Notes under the pieces: model-generated
Told to the model about the DNA's origin: nothing
The model's database searches: none
The model's input: only the letters and a program-made list of their open reading frames with translations
Assembly (NCBI GenBank): GCA_019359495.1
Contig: JAHHHF010000016.1
Span: 1-39,652 of the forward strand
DNA from: Goleter apudmare HA4340-LM2
GTDB taxonomy: Bacteria > Cyanobacteriota > Cyanobacteriia > Cyanobacteriales > Nostocaceae
Length of the DNA stretch: 39,652 nucleotides
Direction: 5' to 3'
In this document: positions 26,429 to 34,708 of the stretch, one piece after another
Numbering within the stretch: position 1 is the stretch's first letter
Layout of the letters: every line of letters begins with the position of its first letter
Translations under genes and position numbers: made by a program

Positions 26429-26551
26429 TTAATGTGCAGAACCATTGCCGTGATAGTTCTCTGAATCATAAAATCCATTTTTCGTACCAAAGAACAAGCA
26501 CGAAATCGAAAATATAACTGTTAATCCGACTAAAATCAGCTTTACATCCAT
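26429..26551 (-). CDS. 40-residue single-helix membrane peptide
   Basis: A very short gene that I found by reading the reverse strand. It starts ATG at 26551-26549, with AAAGGG about 14 bases upstream, and stops with TAA at 26431-26429. The protein opens MDVKLILVGLTVIFSISCLF, a single hydrophobic helix, followed by a polar tail FGTKNGFYDSENYHGNGSAH. The clean helix-plus-tail design and ribosome site make it a plausible real gene of the small membrane-protein kind common in thylakoid or plasma-membrane complexes. I cannot name it with confidence. It has no operon partner; the next gene on this strand begins at 26152. Confidence 0.5.
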   Translation of the reverse strand: MDVKLILVGLTVIFSISCLFFGTKNGFYDSENYHGNGSAH

Positions 26552-26782
26552 GTTTTTTGCTGCCCTTTACGAAAGACCTTCTTAATATTAATGTTGTGAT
26601 TTCACTTCACGGCAGAATCACTAGAAAATCTTTACTATGGTTGCGGAGATTGAGCAATAGGTAAAGTTACTACAATCAGTCAAATTGTAGAACGTTTTGG
26701 TAAACCTGTCTATCTATCTAGATAAAACTCTTCGGGGCGTTGCTGATTGAAAATATGAATTTATCTCACGCAGAGTCGCAGC

Positions 26783-26822
26783 GAAAAGTCTGAGCGGAGG
26801 CTTCCTCCGCTCAGAACTTTTC
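26783..26822. repeat. Long imperfect hairpin, dispersed-repeat type
   Basis: The left arm at 26783-26800 and the right arm at 26804-26822 pair over 18 bp with a single bulged base and a three-base loop. The central part reads TGAGCGGAGG / CCTCCGCTCA. Similar hairpins are dispersed in filamentous cyanobacterial genomes; it may also serve as a terminator. Confidence 0.6.
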
Positions 26823-26957
26823 AAGACAGAGGACGCAGAGAGTTTTTTTGCGTAAGTCCTAGCCCAGTTTGTACTTAGTATTATTTTATCGAGTACCTCG
26901 CTACTTACTGAATAAATTTAGAGCACTAATATTTAGCATTTATTCTTTTTATGTAAT

Positions 26958-27012
26958 AAGCATTTAAACATTTAAATGTATAAAACATCCAGATGTTTAA
27001 ATATCTAAGCAT
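26958..27012. promoter_or_regulatory. Putative operator of the ParA/RHH cassette
   Basis: Just upstream of the ParA gene are overlapping near-palindromic words: ACATTTAAATGT, AAACATCCAGATGTTT and ATTTAAACATTTAAA. Related words (AACATTTAATTAG) recur between ParA and the ribbon-helix-helix gene. Such clusters are usual binding sites for ribbon-helix-helix partition or autoregulatory proteins. The binding role is inferred. Confidence 0.4.
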
Positions 27013-27049
27013 GTAGTAAAATTTGATGGTTATGTGTATGCAGTTCAAA

Positions 27050-27649
27050 ATGATTATTACTGTGGCGGCTTTCAAGGGGGGCGTGGGTAAATCGACAACA
27101 GCGCTACACCTAGCTACATATCTGCAAAGTATGGCGGACACGCTGCTAGTAGATGGTGATCTCAACCGGAGTGCATTAGATTGGTCAAACCGGGGCTGTT
27201 TACCATTTAAAGTTACTGATGAAAAGCAAGGAATAAATCTAGTAAAGCTTTATGAACATATTGTGATTGATACACCAGCCAGACCAGATCCAAATGAGCT
27301 AAAAACGATCGCCCAGGGATGTGATTTGTTGGTCATACCTACCACTCCCGATGCGATCGCTTTAGCTGCTACATTGCAAATGGTGGAGGCAATCAAACAG
27401 TTCAAGACAAATTATCGTATTTTGTTGACTCTGATTCCGCCAAACCCCAATAAAGCCGGAGAAGAGGCTAGAACAGCCCTGCTAAAAGCAGAAATACCAC
27501 TGTTTCAGTCAGGAATTCGGCGGTTGGCTGTATTTCAAAGAGCTGCTTTAGAGGGGGTTCCAGTTAATGTTGTAAAAGACCCCTACGCGAAAATTGCATG
27601 GCGCTGTTATACCGAGGTGGGAAAGGAGATATGTAATAATTCAAAATGA
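27050..27649 (+). CDS. ParA/MinD-type ATPase, plasmid partition type
   Basis: A short ParA-like ATPase of about 199 residues from the ATG at 27050; earlier ATG, GTG or TTG codons would add only a few residues before the conserved MIITVAAFKGGVGKSTTALH. The deviant Walker A (KGGVGKST) includes the signature lysine, LLVDGDLNRSALDW is the Walker A' region, and HIVIDTPARPDPNE is the Walker B region. Absence of an N-terminal DNA-binding domain makes it like the ParF class of plasmid partition ATPases. The next gene encodes a ribbon-helix-helix protein, the usual partner of ParF-type ATPases. This cassette most likely came from a plasmid or mobile island. Confidence 0.9.
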   Translation: MIITVAAFKGGVGKSTTALHLATYLQSMADTLLVDGDLNRSALDWSNRGCLPFKVTDEKQGINLVKLYEHIVIDTPARPDPNELKTIAQGCDLLVIPTTPDAIALAATLQMVEAIKQFKTNYRILLTLIPPNPNKAGEEARTALLKAEIPLFQSGIRRLAVFQRAALEGVPVNVVKDPYAKIAWRCYTEVGKEICNNSK

Positions 27650-27715
27650 GATAGAACAATTTACAAACATTTAATTAGCTATGTAATATGTGAATAAATT
27701 CAGGAGTTAGTAACT

Positions 27716-27988
27716 TTGAATAATCAGAAAAAAAATGGACGTTTTGATGATTTAATTGATGCTGCTCGTAGTCGTCAACAAAGAGATCAACCGCAGGTAA
27801 TTGAAAACAAAGCGACTGCTTATGGCAAAAGCACTGACCCAAATTATACTCGTACAACTATTTACTTACCAAAGCAAGTGCATCGAAAACTGAAAGCCAT
27901 CGCAGCCACACAAGACCGACAAATGAGCGATATTTTAACTCAGTTAGTTGAACAATGGTTGCTGTCTTTGAATCAAGGAGAAGAATGA
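27716..27988 (+). CDS. Ribbon-helix-helix protein, probable ParA partner
   Basis: A 90-residue protein with a flexible polar N-terminal half (KKNGRFDDLIDAARSRQQRD) and a C-terminal ribbon-helix-helix fold: TRTTIYLPKQVHRKLKAIAA followed by TQDRQMSDILTQLVEQWL. The disordered arm followed by RHH is the layout of ParG-like centromere-binding proteins. The start is TTG at 27716, with GGAG nine bases upstream (27703-27706); there is no ATG before the fold. It lies 66 bases after ParA. It probably binds the AT-rich repeats around ParA and represses the cassette or forms the partition complex. Confidence 0.8.
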   Translation: MNNQKKNGRFDDLIDAARSRQQRDQPQVIENKATAYGKSTDPNYTRTTIYLPKQVHRKLKAIAATQDRQMSDILTQLVEQWLLSLNQGEE

Positions 27989-28002
27989 TCGATAATAAAT
28001 AA

Positions 28003-28608
28003 TTAAAGTTCTACATTTTCGCCTCGTTCAGTAAAGCGAACCTGTTTAATGTTCCATTTTGGGTTACTTGTCAGGGTTTTGCGGAGGCTACCAAACAGAG
28101 CAAACTGTTCGCAGCTAGAAAGTGAAGCTAATTTGCGTCTCGATTGAGGTGCGACACGTAAATCGACGGTAGCAATGCCATTTTTAACGTTGACGCGATA
28201 GCCAGATAAGCTAAAGTCACCCGTGTCTCTTTGTTCTAAAATTTTACCTACTGACCCTGAGACAGGTGCTTGGGCTGATACTGAAACTTTTTGAGGGACT
28301 AGCGTTTGACATTGAACATCACTTGTGTATAGGGTGACGTTAGTAGTTTTATTGGTGACGGCTTTAGGAGCTGCATCTGGTGTGTTTTCAATACGGGCTA
28401 CTGGAGGTGTGGATGGCTCAGAATCGCCATTTTTAGCTCTTAGCCGACCGATGCTAGGATTTTGGCTGGGGGTTGGGGATGAGATGGTATTTGGTGTTTG
28501 GCTAGCTGTATCCTGACGAGAACTAGGGTTAGAACCACAACTGCTGAGGCTGGCTGCGATCGCTACCAGGATAAATGGTACAAAATGTCTTTTAGTTGTG
28601 TTTAACAT
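28003..28608 (-). CDS. Lipoprotein with GerMN domain
   Basis: A 201-residue lipoprotein. The signal peptide ends in ASLSSC, giving a lipidated Cys at residue 24. A Pro/Ser/Thr-rich linker (about 25-90) follows, then a GerMN-type domain (about 90-200): NVTLYTSDVQCQTLVPQKVS, a GYRVNVKNGIATVDLR segment, SCEQFALFGSLRKTLTSN, and KQVRFTERGENVEL. GerMN domains occur in spore germination and lytic-complex proteins and, in cyanobacteria, in envelope lipoproteins of unknown role. It is convergent with the ribbon-helix-helix gene and divergent from the recombinase. Confidence 0.85.
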   Translation of the reverse strand: MLNTTKRHFVPFILVAIAASLSSCGSNPSSRQDTASQTPNTISSPTPSQNPSIGRLRAKNGDSEPSTPPVARIENTPDAAPKAVTNKTTNVTLYTSDVQCQTLVPQKVSVSAQAPVSGSVGKILEQRDTGDFSLSGYRVNVKNGIATVDLRVAPQSRRKLASLSSCEQFALFGSLRKTLTSNPKWNIKQVRFTERGENVEL

Positions 28609-28683
28609 AATGGCCTCTGGTGTTTTTAGGTTGTATTAATAATTTCAGTGTTTCTGGTAACAATTCCGCATAAATTTTATGAA

Positions 28684-28779
28684 ATCGGGCATTGTTTCGA
28701 CTTGGCTCAACAATCGGGCATTGTTTCGACTTGGCTCAACAACCGGGCATTGTTTCGACTTGGCTCAACAATCGGGCAT
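28684..28779. repeat. Tandem 29-bp direct repeat, three full copies plus a partial
   Basis: Units begin at 28684, 28713 and 28742, each starting ATCGGGCAT or ACCGGGCAT and including GTTTCGACTTGGCTCAACA; a fourth begins at 28771 but stops after nine bases. The only difference seen is one T-to-C change at the second base of the third unit. There are no spacers, so it is not a CRISPR. It lies immediately upstream of the recombinase and near the partition genes, where iterons, protein-binding arrays or recombination accessory sites would be expected. Confidence 0.85.
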
Positions 28780-28815
28780 AGGTAATAATAACCTTTGACT
28801 CTGCACAAACAACAA

Positions 28816-30270
28816 ATGACAAACGACAAAAACCCCCGTAACGCTGAATGGGATGAGACACCAATTGACGAGTGGGAACCATCCAAGTGGAAGCAGTGGA
28901 AAGGTAAACATGCTGCTGCTGATGCAGAGGTGAAGATGGAACGTGAATATCTCAGGATTAAACACGCCATTCAACAAGCCAACTCTGCGTTGAGTTTGGA
29001 TCGGGTAAAAGTTAAGCTGAAGCTAACCAGTGCGAAAACTATTGGCTTGCAAGGGTCTTTTCCTTGTAGACCTGGTGATATAGGGAAAAATGGTAGCCCA
29101 AGTAAGCAATATACAATTTCGTGTGGTTTTGCCGCTAATGATGTGGGGGTAAAAACAGCGATACTTAAGGCGCGAGAATTAGATTTATTGTTAATTACAA
29201 AACAATTTCAATGGACACCTGATTTATTAGGTAAACAGGCGCAGAAGATATCGTTAATTAATGAAGCAATTTCTACTAAACCTATCAGTGAATTAATTGC
29301 TGAATATGAGCGGGAGTTTTGGAAAACCCATGAAGAAAATAGACAAGGTATACGTACATGGGAAACCCATTATCTCAGGCATCTGAAAAAGTTACCACAA
29401 GATTTACCTATGTCTTTAACTGCTTTAGAATTAGCACTAGCAAAGACAAAGCCTAATACTTCGAGTAGATTTTTCTTAGTATGGCAGCTAAAAAAGTTTT
29501 GTGAATTCTGTAATATTGATGGTTTGAAAACAATTAATGCTTTCGCTACGCCTAAACCTCATCCTACTATTCGCAAAGTGCCGTCAGATGAGGAAATTAT
29601 CCAAGGATTTAGCAAAATTGGCACGCCACTATCAGTATATGCCAGCAAGGAAAATCTCACTCAACCAGAACAATGGCAGTGGATGTATGGCATGTTAGCT
29701 ACCTATGGCTTAAGACCTCATGAATTATTTGCTGTGGATATACCAGCGTTTCTAGACTCAGCAAATTCTTTTCATTTAGTCAGTTTAAATCCGAGTTTGA
29801 CAGAGGGTACTAAGACTGGCGATCGCAGTTGTGGGATTCCGCCATTATATCCGCATTGGGTAGAATTATTTGATTTAAAAAATATCAAGTTCCCTGATAA
29901 TGAAGGTAGCCTCAGTAATAAAACAGCAAAACTACAAATTAGGTTTAGAACTGCTGATATTGGGTTTAAACCTTATGATTTACGTCACGCTTACGCCATA
30001 CGCGGACATCGGTTAAGAGTTCCTATCAAAACGATGGCTGATTATATGGGACATACCGTACAAGAGCATACTAAAACTTATCAAAGATGGATGAATGAGG
30101 ATGCCAACTTAGAAATCTATCGAGAAGTTGTCATTCATAGACAAGGGACGACAAAGGAAGCATTGAAAGCAAGAATTAGTGAATTAGAGGCTGAAAACAC
30201 TTCCCTAAAAGCCGAAAATGCCACTCTGAAAGGATTGCTGATTCAAAATCAATTGAATAAGTTGGTGTAA
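28816..30270 (+). CDS. Tyrosine site-specific recombinase (integrase)
   Basis: About 484 residues from the ATG at 28816 (a TTG seven codons earlier is possible; neither has a strong ribosome site). The C-terminal catalytic domain has the first Arg in GLRPHEL (about 307 in the longer form), YDLRHAYAIRG where the usual His of the H-x-x-R box is Tyr, DYMGH with the later His, and TKTYQRW with the nucleophilic Tyr. A core-binding domain precedes it. The last 40 residues form a coiled coil (ISELEAENTSLKAENATLKG). Large cyanobacterial recombinases, including the heterocyst excisases, are of this kind, but I cannot assign it to one. Tandem repeats lie directly upstream. Confidence 0.87.
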   Translation: MTNDKNPRNAEWDETPIDEWEPSKWKQWKGKHAAADAEVKMEREYLRIKHAIQQANSALSLDRVKVKLKLTSAKTIGLQGSFPCRPGDIGKNGSPSKQYTISCGFAANDVGVKTAILKARELDLLLITKQFQWTPDLLGKQAQKISLINEAISTKPISELIAEYEREFWKTHEENRQGIRTWETHYLRHLKKLPQDLPMSLTALELALAKTKPNTSSRFFLVWQLKKFCEFCNIDGLKTINAFATPKPHPTIRKVPSDEEIIQGFSKIGTPLSVYASKENLTQPEQWQWMYGMLATYGLRPHELFAVDIPAFLDSANSFHLVSLNPSLTEGTKTGDRSCGIPPLYPHWVELFDLKNIKFPDNEGSLSNKTAKLQIRFRTADIGFKPYDLRHAYAIRGHRLRVPIKTMADYMGHTVQEHTKTYQRWMNEDANLEIYREVVIHRQGTTKEALKARISELEAENTSLKAENATLKGLLIQNQLNKLV

Positions 30271-30540
30271 TTAAATATCACTGGTAAGGGTCGTCATTTG
30301 TTATTTGTCATTGGTAAAGTTTTTAATACCAATTCTTTGTGTTAGCGAAGCTGTCCTGAAAGGACTAGCTGCATAGAATTTCACCCCTCCCCAACCCTCC
30401 CCTTACCAAGGCTACGGTGCGCGATAGCGCGGGTGGGGTCTTTATGTGCGTCTTCATATTAAATTGGTATTGCCTGATGGAATTGGGCAAAATAAATACT
30501 GAAGTTAACTCCAGACCCCTAGCTGGCAAATAATAAAATA
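30271..30540. other. Intergenic region with dispersed-repeat words
   Basis: It contains GGTAAGGGTCGTCATTTGTT near 30283, related to a copy at 34494, and a GC-rich ACGGTGCGCGATAGCGCGGG segment around 30414. No gene or clear promoter is seen. Confidence 0.4.
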
Positions 30541-33500
30541 ATGGCTGCTAATCTTATTTCTCTAGATAAAAATACTTATGATTCCCTGCAACAAGAACTA
30601 ACGGAACTACGCCAGGTGGTTGCGGCTCAATCTGCACATCAACAATGGCAGAATCTATTTATAGAATACATGCCGGTGGCGATCGCTATCTTTGACCGAC
30701 AAATGCGCTACCTGCACACAAGTCGCCGTTGGCGAGAAGAATACGGCTTGCTGAACCAAGAAATTATTGGACGTTCTCAATATGAGATATTTCCGGAGGC
30801 TGAACGTTGGCGGGAAGTTCACGAACGCTGTTTGACGGGAAACATTGAGAAATGTGAAGAAGAAGCCTTTCCCCGTGCAGATGGCACAATTGATTGGGTG
30901 AGGTGGGAGATACATCCTTGGTATGAGGACTCAGGAGATGTTGGGGGTATTATCCTGTTTGCAGAGGTGATTACCGCTCGTAAAGAGGTAGAAGCAGCTT
31001 TAAAAGCCTTGAATGAAGAATTAGAAGCCAGAGTTGAGGAACGCACCGCCGCATTGCATCAAAGTGAAGCGAGGTTACAGCGACTAGCAGACAATGTACC
31101 GGGAATGCTTTATGAATTTCGCCTCCGTCCTGATGGGACGATGTGTTTTCCCTATGTTTCTTCTGGTTCACGAGATGTTTTAGAAATAGAACCAGAACAG
31201 ATGCAAGCAGATGCTTTGTTTGCTTTTTCTCATATCCACCCTGAAGATATTTCTAGCGTACAAGCAGCAATTGCTGACTCTGCCCAAACTTTGCAAGATT
31301 TTGAATACGAGTGGCGGTTTATCACTCCCTCTGGTCAAGAGAAATGGGCAAAGGCGGTGTCTAGACCAGAACGCCAACAAGACGGTGAGATTGTCTGGTA
31401 TGGCTGCTTATTTGATATTAGCGATGCCTATCGGCAAGCTACGCAACGCAAACAAGCAGAAGCAAAATTTCAACAACAAGCCCAGTTTTTACAAAGTATT
31501 TGGGAAGGCGTGGATTATGGCATCTATGTTCTAGATGTTTTAGATAATGGGGCAGAATTTCGCTTCCTTAACTTTAATCCTACCATCCTCAAAATCAGTC
31601 CCATGCCTCTGGAACCTCTATTTGGTAAAACTATGGCAGAGGGATTACCTGTTGAAATGGCACATCACTATCGCCAACGCTACAGGGAATGTATAAATTC
31701 TGGCAAGACAATGTTATTTGAGGAATCTTTCTTCGCTAATAATCAAGAAACCTGGTGGCAAATAAATGTCACGCCTCTACGAGATAACACTTCACAAATT
31801 TCTCAACTAATTATCACAGTGACAGACATCACAGAACGCAAACAAGCCGAAAAAGAACGGCAAATGTTCGTCTCACTAGTAGAAAATAGCAATGACTTTA
31901 TTGGTTTTGCCAACTTAAAAGGACAACCTCTGTTCATCAACGCAGCTGGTAGAAGGTTAGTTGGCTTTAGTAATTTAGAATTTGCCCAGGATTTCCAGAT
32001 TATTGACTTTCATCATCCAGAAGATAGAGAAGACGTACAGCACCGCATCATACCTACAGTTATGGAACATGGACTGTGCCAAGGTGAATATCGTTTCCGA
32101 CACTTTCAGACAGGAGAAATAATCCCAGTAGATTACAACATTTTCATGGTTAAAAGCCCTGAAACTGGTGAGCCTTTATGTTTAGCAACTATCACCCGTG
32201 ATATTCGTGAACGTAAACAGGTAGAAGCACAACTACAAGAACAAGAGCAATTCTTACGTAGTATTTATGATGGTGTCAATCAACTAATATTTGTAGTTAA
32301 TGTTTTAGAAAATGGCGAATTCCGTTTTGCTGGCTGGAATTTACTTACAGCGCAAGCAACGGGAATCAGTAACGCAGAAGCGCTTGGCAAAACTCCAGAA
32401 GAGACTTTTGGTGATATTCAAGGTGCAGCTGTCCATCAACGATATCAAAGCTGTATAGATGCGGGAGTTGCTATTACCTATGAAGAATGTCTGACTTTCG
32501 ATAATCAAGAAACTTGGTGGTTAACTACAATTAATCCTCTGAGAAATAGTGCAGATCGAATTTATCGCCTCGTGGGGACAACTTTTAATATTACCGAACG
32601 CAAACAAGCTGAAGAAGAACTCAAAGCTAGCCAACACTTTATTCAACGCATGGCTGATTCTTCCCCCAATATTCTCTACATCTTTGATATCGAAGAACAG
32701 CGTAATGTCTACGCAAACACAGAAATTGTCACTCTGCTTGGCTATTCGCCTGAAGAAATTCAACAGATGGGAAAAAATTTACTTCCCAATATCATGCACC
32801 CAGATGATTGGCATAAGGTTGAAACTCAGCTACGAAAATTTATGACTGCTCAAGATGGCGATATTTTTGAAACCGAATTTCGCGTAAGAAGTGAGAATGG
32901 TAAATGGTACTGGTTATATAGCCGAGAAACACCGTTTATCCGGAATGCTGATGGTGCAGTCAAGCAAGTCTTAGGTGTGTCAACTGATATTACTGAACGC
33001 AAACAAGCTGAAATTGAACTACAGCAACAAGCCCAAAATTTAGAAAATACTCTGCACAAACTACAACGCACTCAAGCCCAACTAATCCAGAGTGAGAAAA
33101 TGTCCTCAATCGGTAATATGGTTGCAGGTATTGCCCATGAAATCAATAATCCAGTTAACTTCATTCACGGTAATCTAATTCCAGCCTGTGAATATACCCA
33201 AGACTTACTGCGACTGATAAAACTTTATCAACAACATTATCCTCACCCCTCGGTAGAAATTGTGGAGGAAATTGCAGATATTGACCTAGAGTTTATTCAA
33301 GAAGACTTAGTTAAACTCCTCCAATCTATGCGCGTAGGTACTCAACGCATCCGAGAAATTGTCCTGTCACTGCGAAATTTCTCCCGTTTAGATGAAGCTG
33401 GAGTCAAGAATGTCAATATCCATGAAGGTATTGATAGTACTCTGATGATTCTGCAAAATCGCTTGAAAGCTAAACCAGACCATCCAGAAATTTTAGTGAT

Positions 33501-33882
33501 TAAAGACTACGGTAAACTTCCTCTAATTGAGTGCTATCCTGGTCAACTCAATCAGGTATTTATGAATATTCTCAGTAATGCTATTGACGTTTTGGATGAG
33601 TCTTTGAGAGGTGAACAAGGTCAAATTCGTATTCGTACAGAAGTATTAAATCATCATTGGATAGCAATCCGCATTTCAGATAATGGTTTTGGAATTCCTC
33701 AAACAAATATTGCTAAATTATTTGACCCTTTCTTCACTACTAAAGATGTAGGCAAAGGTACAGGATTAGGTCTATCTATTAGTTATCAAATTATAGTAGA
33801 TAAGCACCACGGAAAATTATCTTGTAATTCAAAATCTGGACAAGGTGCAGAATTTGTGATTGAAATTCCTGTGAGTCAATGA
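30541..33882 (+). CDS. Six-PAS soluble histidine kinase
   Basis: A 1113-residue sensor kinase without signal peptide or membrane helix. PAS domains lie at about 40-150, 175-300, 315-440, 441-560, 570-695 and 700-830, each ending in a DIT/ERK-type linker (for example VTDITERKQAE). PAS3 and PAS5 are close relatives (FLQSIWEGV versus FLRSIYDGV, and NQETWW in both), a sign of internal duplication. The kinase core follows: coiled coil, H-box GIAHEINNPVNF with His about 866, N-box QVFMNILSNAIDVLD, ISDNGFGIP, FDPFFTTKDVGKGTGLGLSI. No receiver is fused. It has no partner regulator adjacent. Ligands of the PAS domains are not readable. Confidence 0.95.
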   Translation: MAANLISLDKNTYDSLQQELTELRQVVAAQSAHQQWQNLFIEYMPVAIAIFDRQMRYLHTSRRWREEYGLLNQEIIGRSQYEIFPEAERWREVHERCLTGNIEKCEEEAFPRADGTIDWVRWEIHPWYEDSGDVGGIILFAEVITARKEVEAALKALNEELEARVEERTAALHQSEARLQRLADNVPGMLYEFRLRPDGTMCFPYVSSGSRDVLEIEPEQMQADALFAFSHIHPEDISSVQAAIADSAQTLQDFEYEWRFITPSGQEKWAKAVSRPERQQDGEIVWYGCLFDISDAYRQATQRKQAEAKFQQQAQFLQSIWEGVDYGIYVLDVLDNGAEFRFLNFNPTILKISPMPLEPLFGKTMAEGLPVEMAHHYRQRYRECINSGKTMLFEESFFANNQETWWQINVTPLRDNTSQISQLIITVTDITERKQAEKERQMFVSLVENSNDFIGFANLKGQPLFINAAGRRLVGFSNLEFAQDFQIIDFHHPEDREDVQHRIIPTVMEHGLCQGEYRFRHFQTGEIIPVDYNIFMVKSPETGEPLCLATITRDIRERKQVEAQLQEQEQFLRSIYDGVNQLIFVVNVLENGEFRFAGWNLLTAQATGISNAEALGKTPEETFGDIQGAAVHQRYQSCIDAGVAITYEECLTFDNQETWWLTTINPLRNSADRIYRLVGTTFNITERKQAEEELKASQHFIQRMADSSPNILYIFDIEEQRNVYANTEIVTLLGYSPEEIQQMGKNLLPNIMHPDDWHKVETQLRKFMTAQDGDIFETEFRVRSENGKWYWLYSRETPFIRNADGAVKQVLGVSTDITERKQAEIELQQQAQNLENTLHKLQRTQAQLIQSEKMSSIGNMVAGIAHEINNPVNFIHGNLIPACEYTQDLLRLIKLYQQHYPHPSVEIVEEIADIDLEFIQEDLVKLLQSMRVGTQRIREIVLSLRNFSRLDEAGVKNVNIHEGIDSTLMILQNRLKAKPDHPEILVIKDYGKLPLIECYPGQLNQVFMNILSNAIDVLDESLRGEQGQIRIRTEVLNHHWIAIRISDNGFGIPQTNIAKLFDPFFTTKDVGKGTGLGLSISYQIIVDKHHGKLSCNSKSGQGAEFVIEIPVSQ

Positions 33883-33886
33883 ACAG

Positions 33887-34462
33887 TCACCAGATATTCT
33901 GTAAATTTAAAATAAATCCAGGTAAGACATCTGCTCCTGATAATTCTGTAGGAGATTGCAGTACTTCCACTGCTTGGTTTTGACGATAAATTTCCACTTG
34001 ACGTGCTTTGCGGTTAATTAACCAGGCAAGTTTGATTTGATTATCTATATATTCTTGCATTTTAGCTTGAGCATCTTCCAAGCTATCACTAGGAGACATT
34101 AACTCTAAAACAAAATCTGGTGCAATGGGGGGAAATTTTTCTTTCTCGACGGCTGTGAGTGCATCCCATCTCTCTTTTTTTATCCACGCCACATCAGGAG
34201 AACGATTTGCACCGTTGGGTAATTTAAAGCAGGTGGATGAGTCAAATACTTTACCTAACTTAGTTTGGCGATTCCAAATCACAAAATCAGCATTAAGTTC
34301 TGAGTTACAGTTCCCTGTTTCTCCCCCTGTGGGTGCCATAACAATTATTTCTCCCTTGGCGTTGCGTTCAAATTTAACATCAGGATTCTCTCGACATAGT
34401 TGATAAAATTGGTCGTCGTTGAGTTTGATGATGGGGTTAAGGTTGAAGGTGATGGCTGTCAT
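33887..34462 (-). CDS. Uma2 family protein (DUF820, PD-(D/E)XK-like)
   Basis: A 191-residue Uma2-type protein, a family greatly expanded in cyanobacteria. Conserved parts are FYQLCRENPDVKFERNAKGE, IIVMAPTGGETGN, STCFKLPNGANRSPDVAWIK, and APDFVLELMSPSDSLEDAQA with the E and D residues of the nuclease-like core, then KMQEYIDNQIKLAWLINRK. The family has a restriction-endonuclease fold, but its biological role is not established. It converges with the PAS kinase gene (four bases between stops) and is divergent from the DGR target gene. Confidence 0.92.
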   Translation of the reverse strand: MTAITFNLNPIIKLNDDQFYQLCRENPDVKFERNAKGEIIVMAPTGGETGNCNSELNADFVIWNRQTKLGKVFDSSTCFKLPNGANRSPDVAWIKKERWDALTAVEKEKFPPIAPDFVLELMSPSDSLEDAQAKMQEYIDNQIKLAWLINRKARQVEIYRQNQAVEVLQSPTELSGADVLPGFILNLQNIW

Positions 34463-34493
34463 TTTAGTAAGTGCGTGGGTGCAAATCAGGTTA

Positions 34494-34560
34494 ACTAGTA
34501 AGGGTCATTATTTGTTATCCTTTCGGCTACGCTCAAGGCAAGTTGTCATTGGTTATTTGT
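34494..34560. repeat. Degenerate copy of a repeat also found near 30280
   Basis: ACTAGTAAGGGTCATTATTT followed by GTTATC and, after an inserted segment, GTTGTCATTGGTTATTTGT resembles the 30280-30314 sequence (ACTGGTAAGGGTCGTCATTT, then GTCATTGG). The inserted part contains GGCTACGCTC. Both copies are intergenic, of the short dispersed-repeat kind. Confidence 0.4.
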
Positions 34561-34708
34561 AAGAATTTTAGTCATATTTATATTTTGTAACATAATTGGG
34601 TTGGGTTTATTATCGATTTTGATGAATTGGTATTTCTGTGGGGAAATGGGTCGAATTGCTGGCAAAATCACTTATCCTATTAAATAGCACACTACCAAGC
34701 TATAAAAT

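Larger units (their letters stand above)
26552..27022. other. Repeat-rich intergenic region
   Basis: No gene is seen. It contains a long hairpin (26783-26822), flanked by CTCACGCAGAGTCGCAGCG and GACGCAGAGAGTTTTTTT, words typical of dispersed Nostoc intergenic repeats. The last 60 bases become very AT-rich with repeated CATTTAAA-type words just before the ParA gene. Confidence 0.5.

Noticed and set aside
28684-28779. Possible small CRISPR array.
   Set aside because: The repeats are directly tandem with no spacers, and no cas genes lie nearby.
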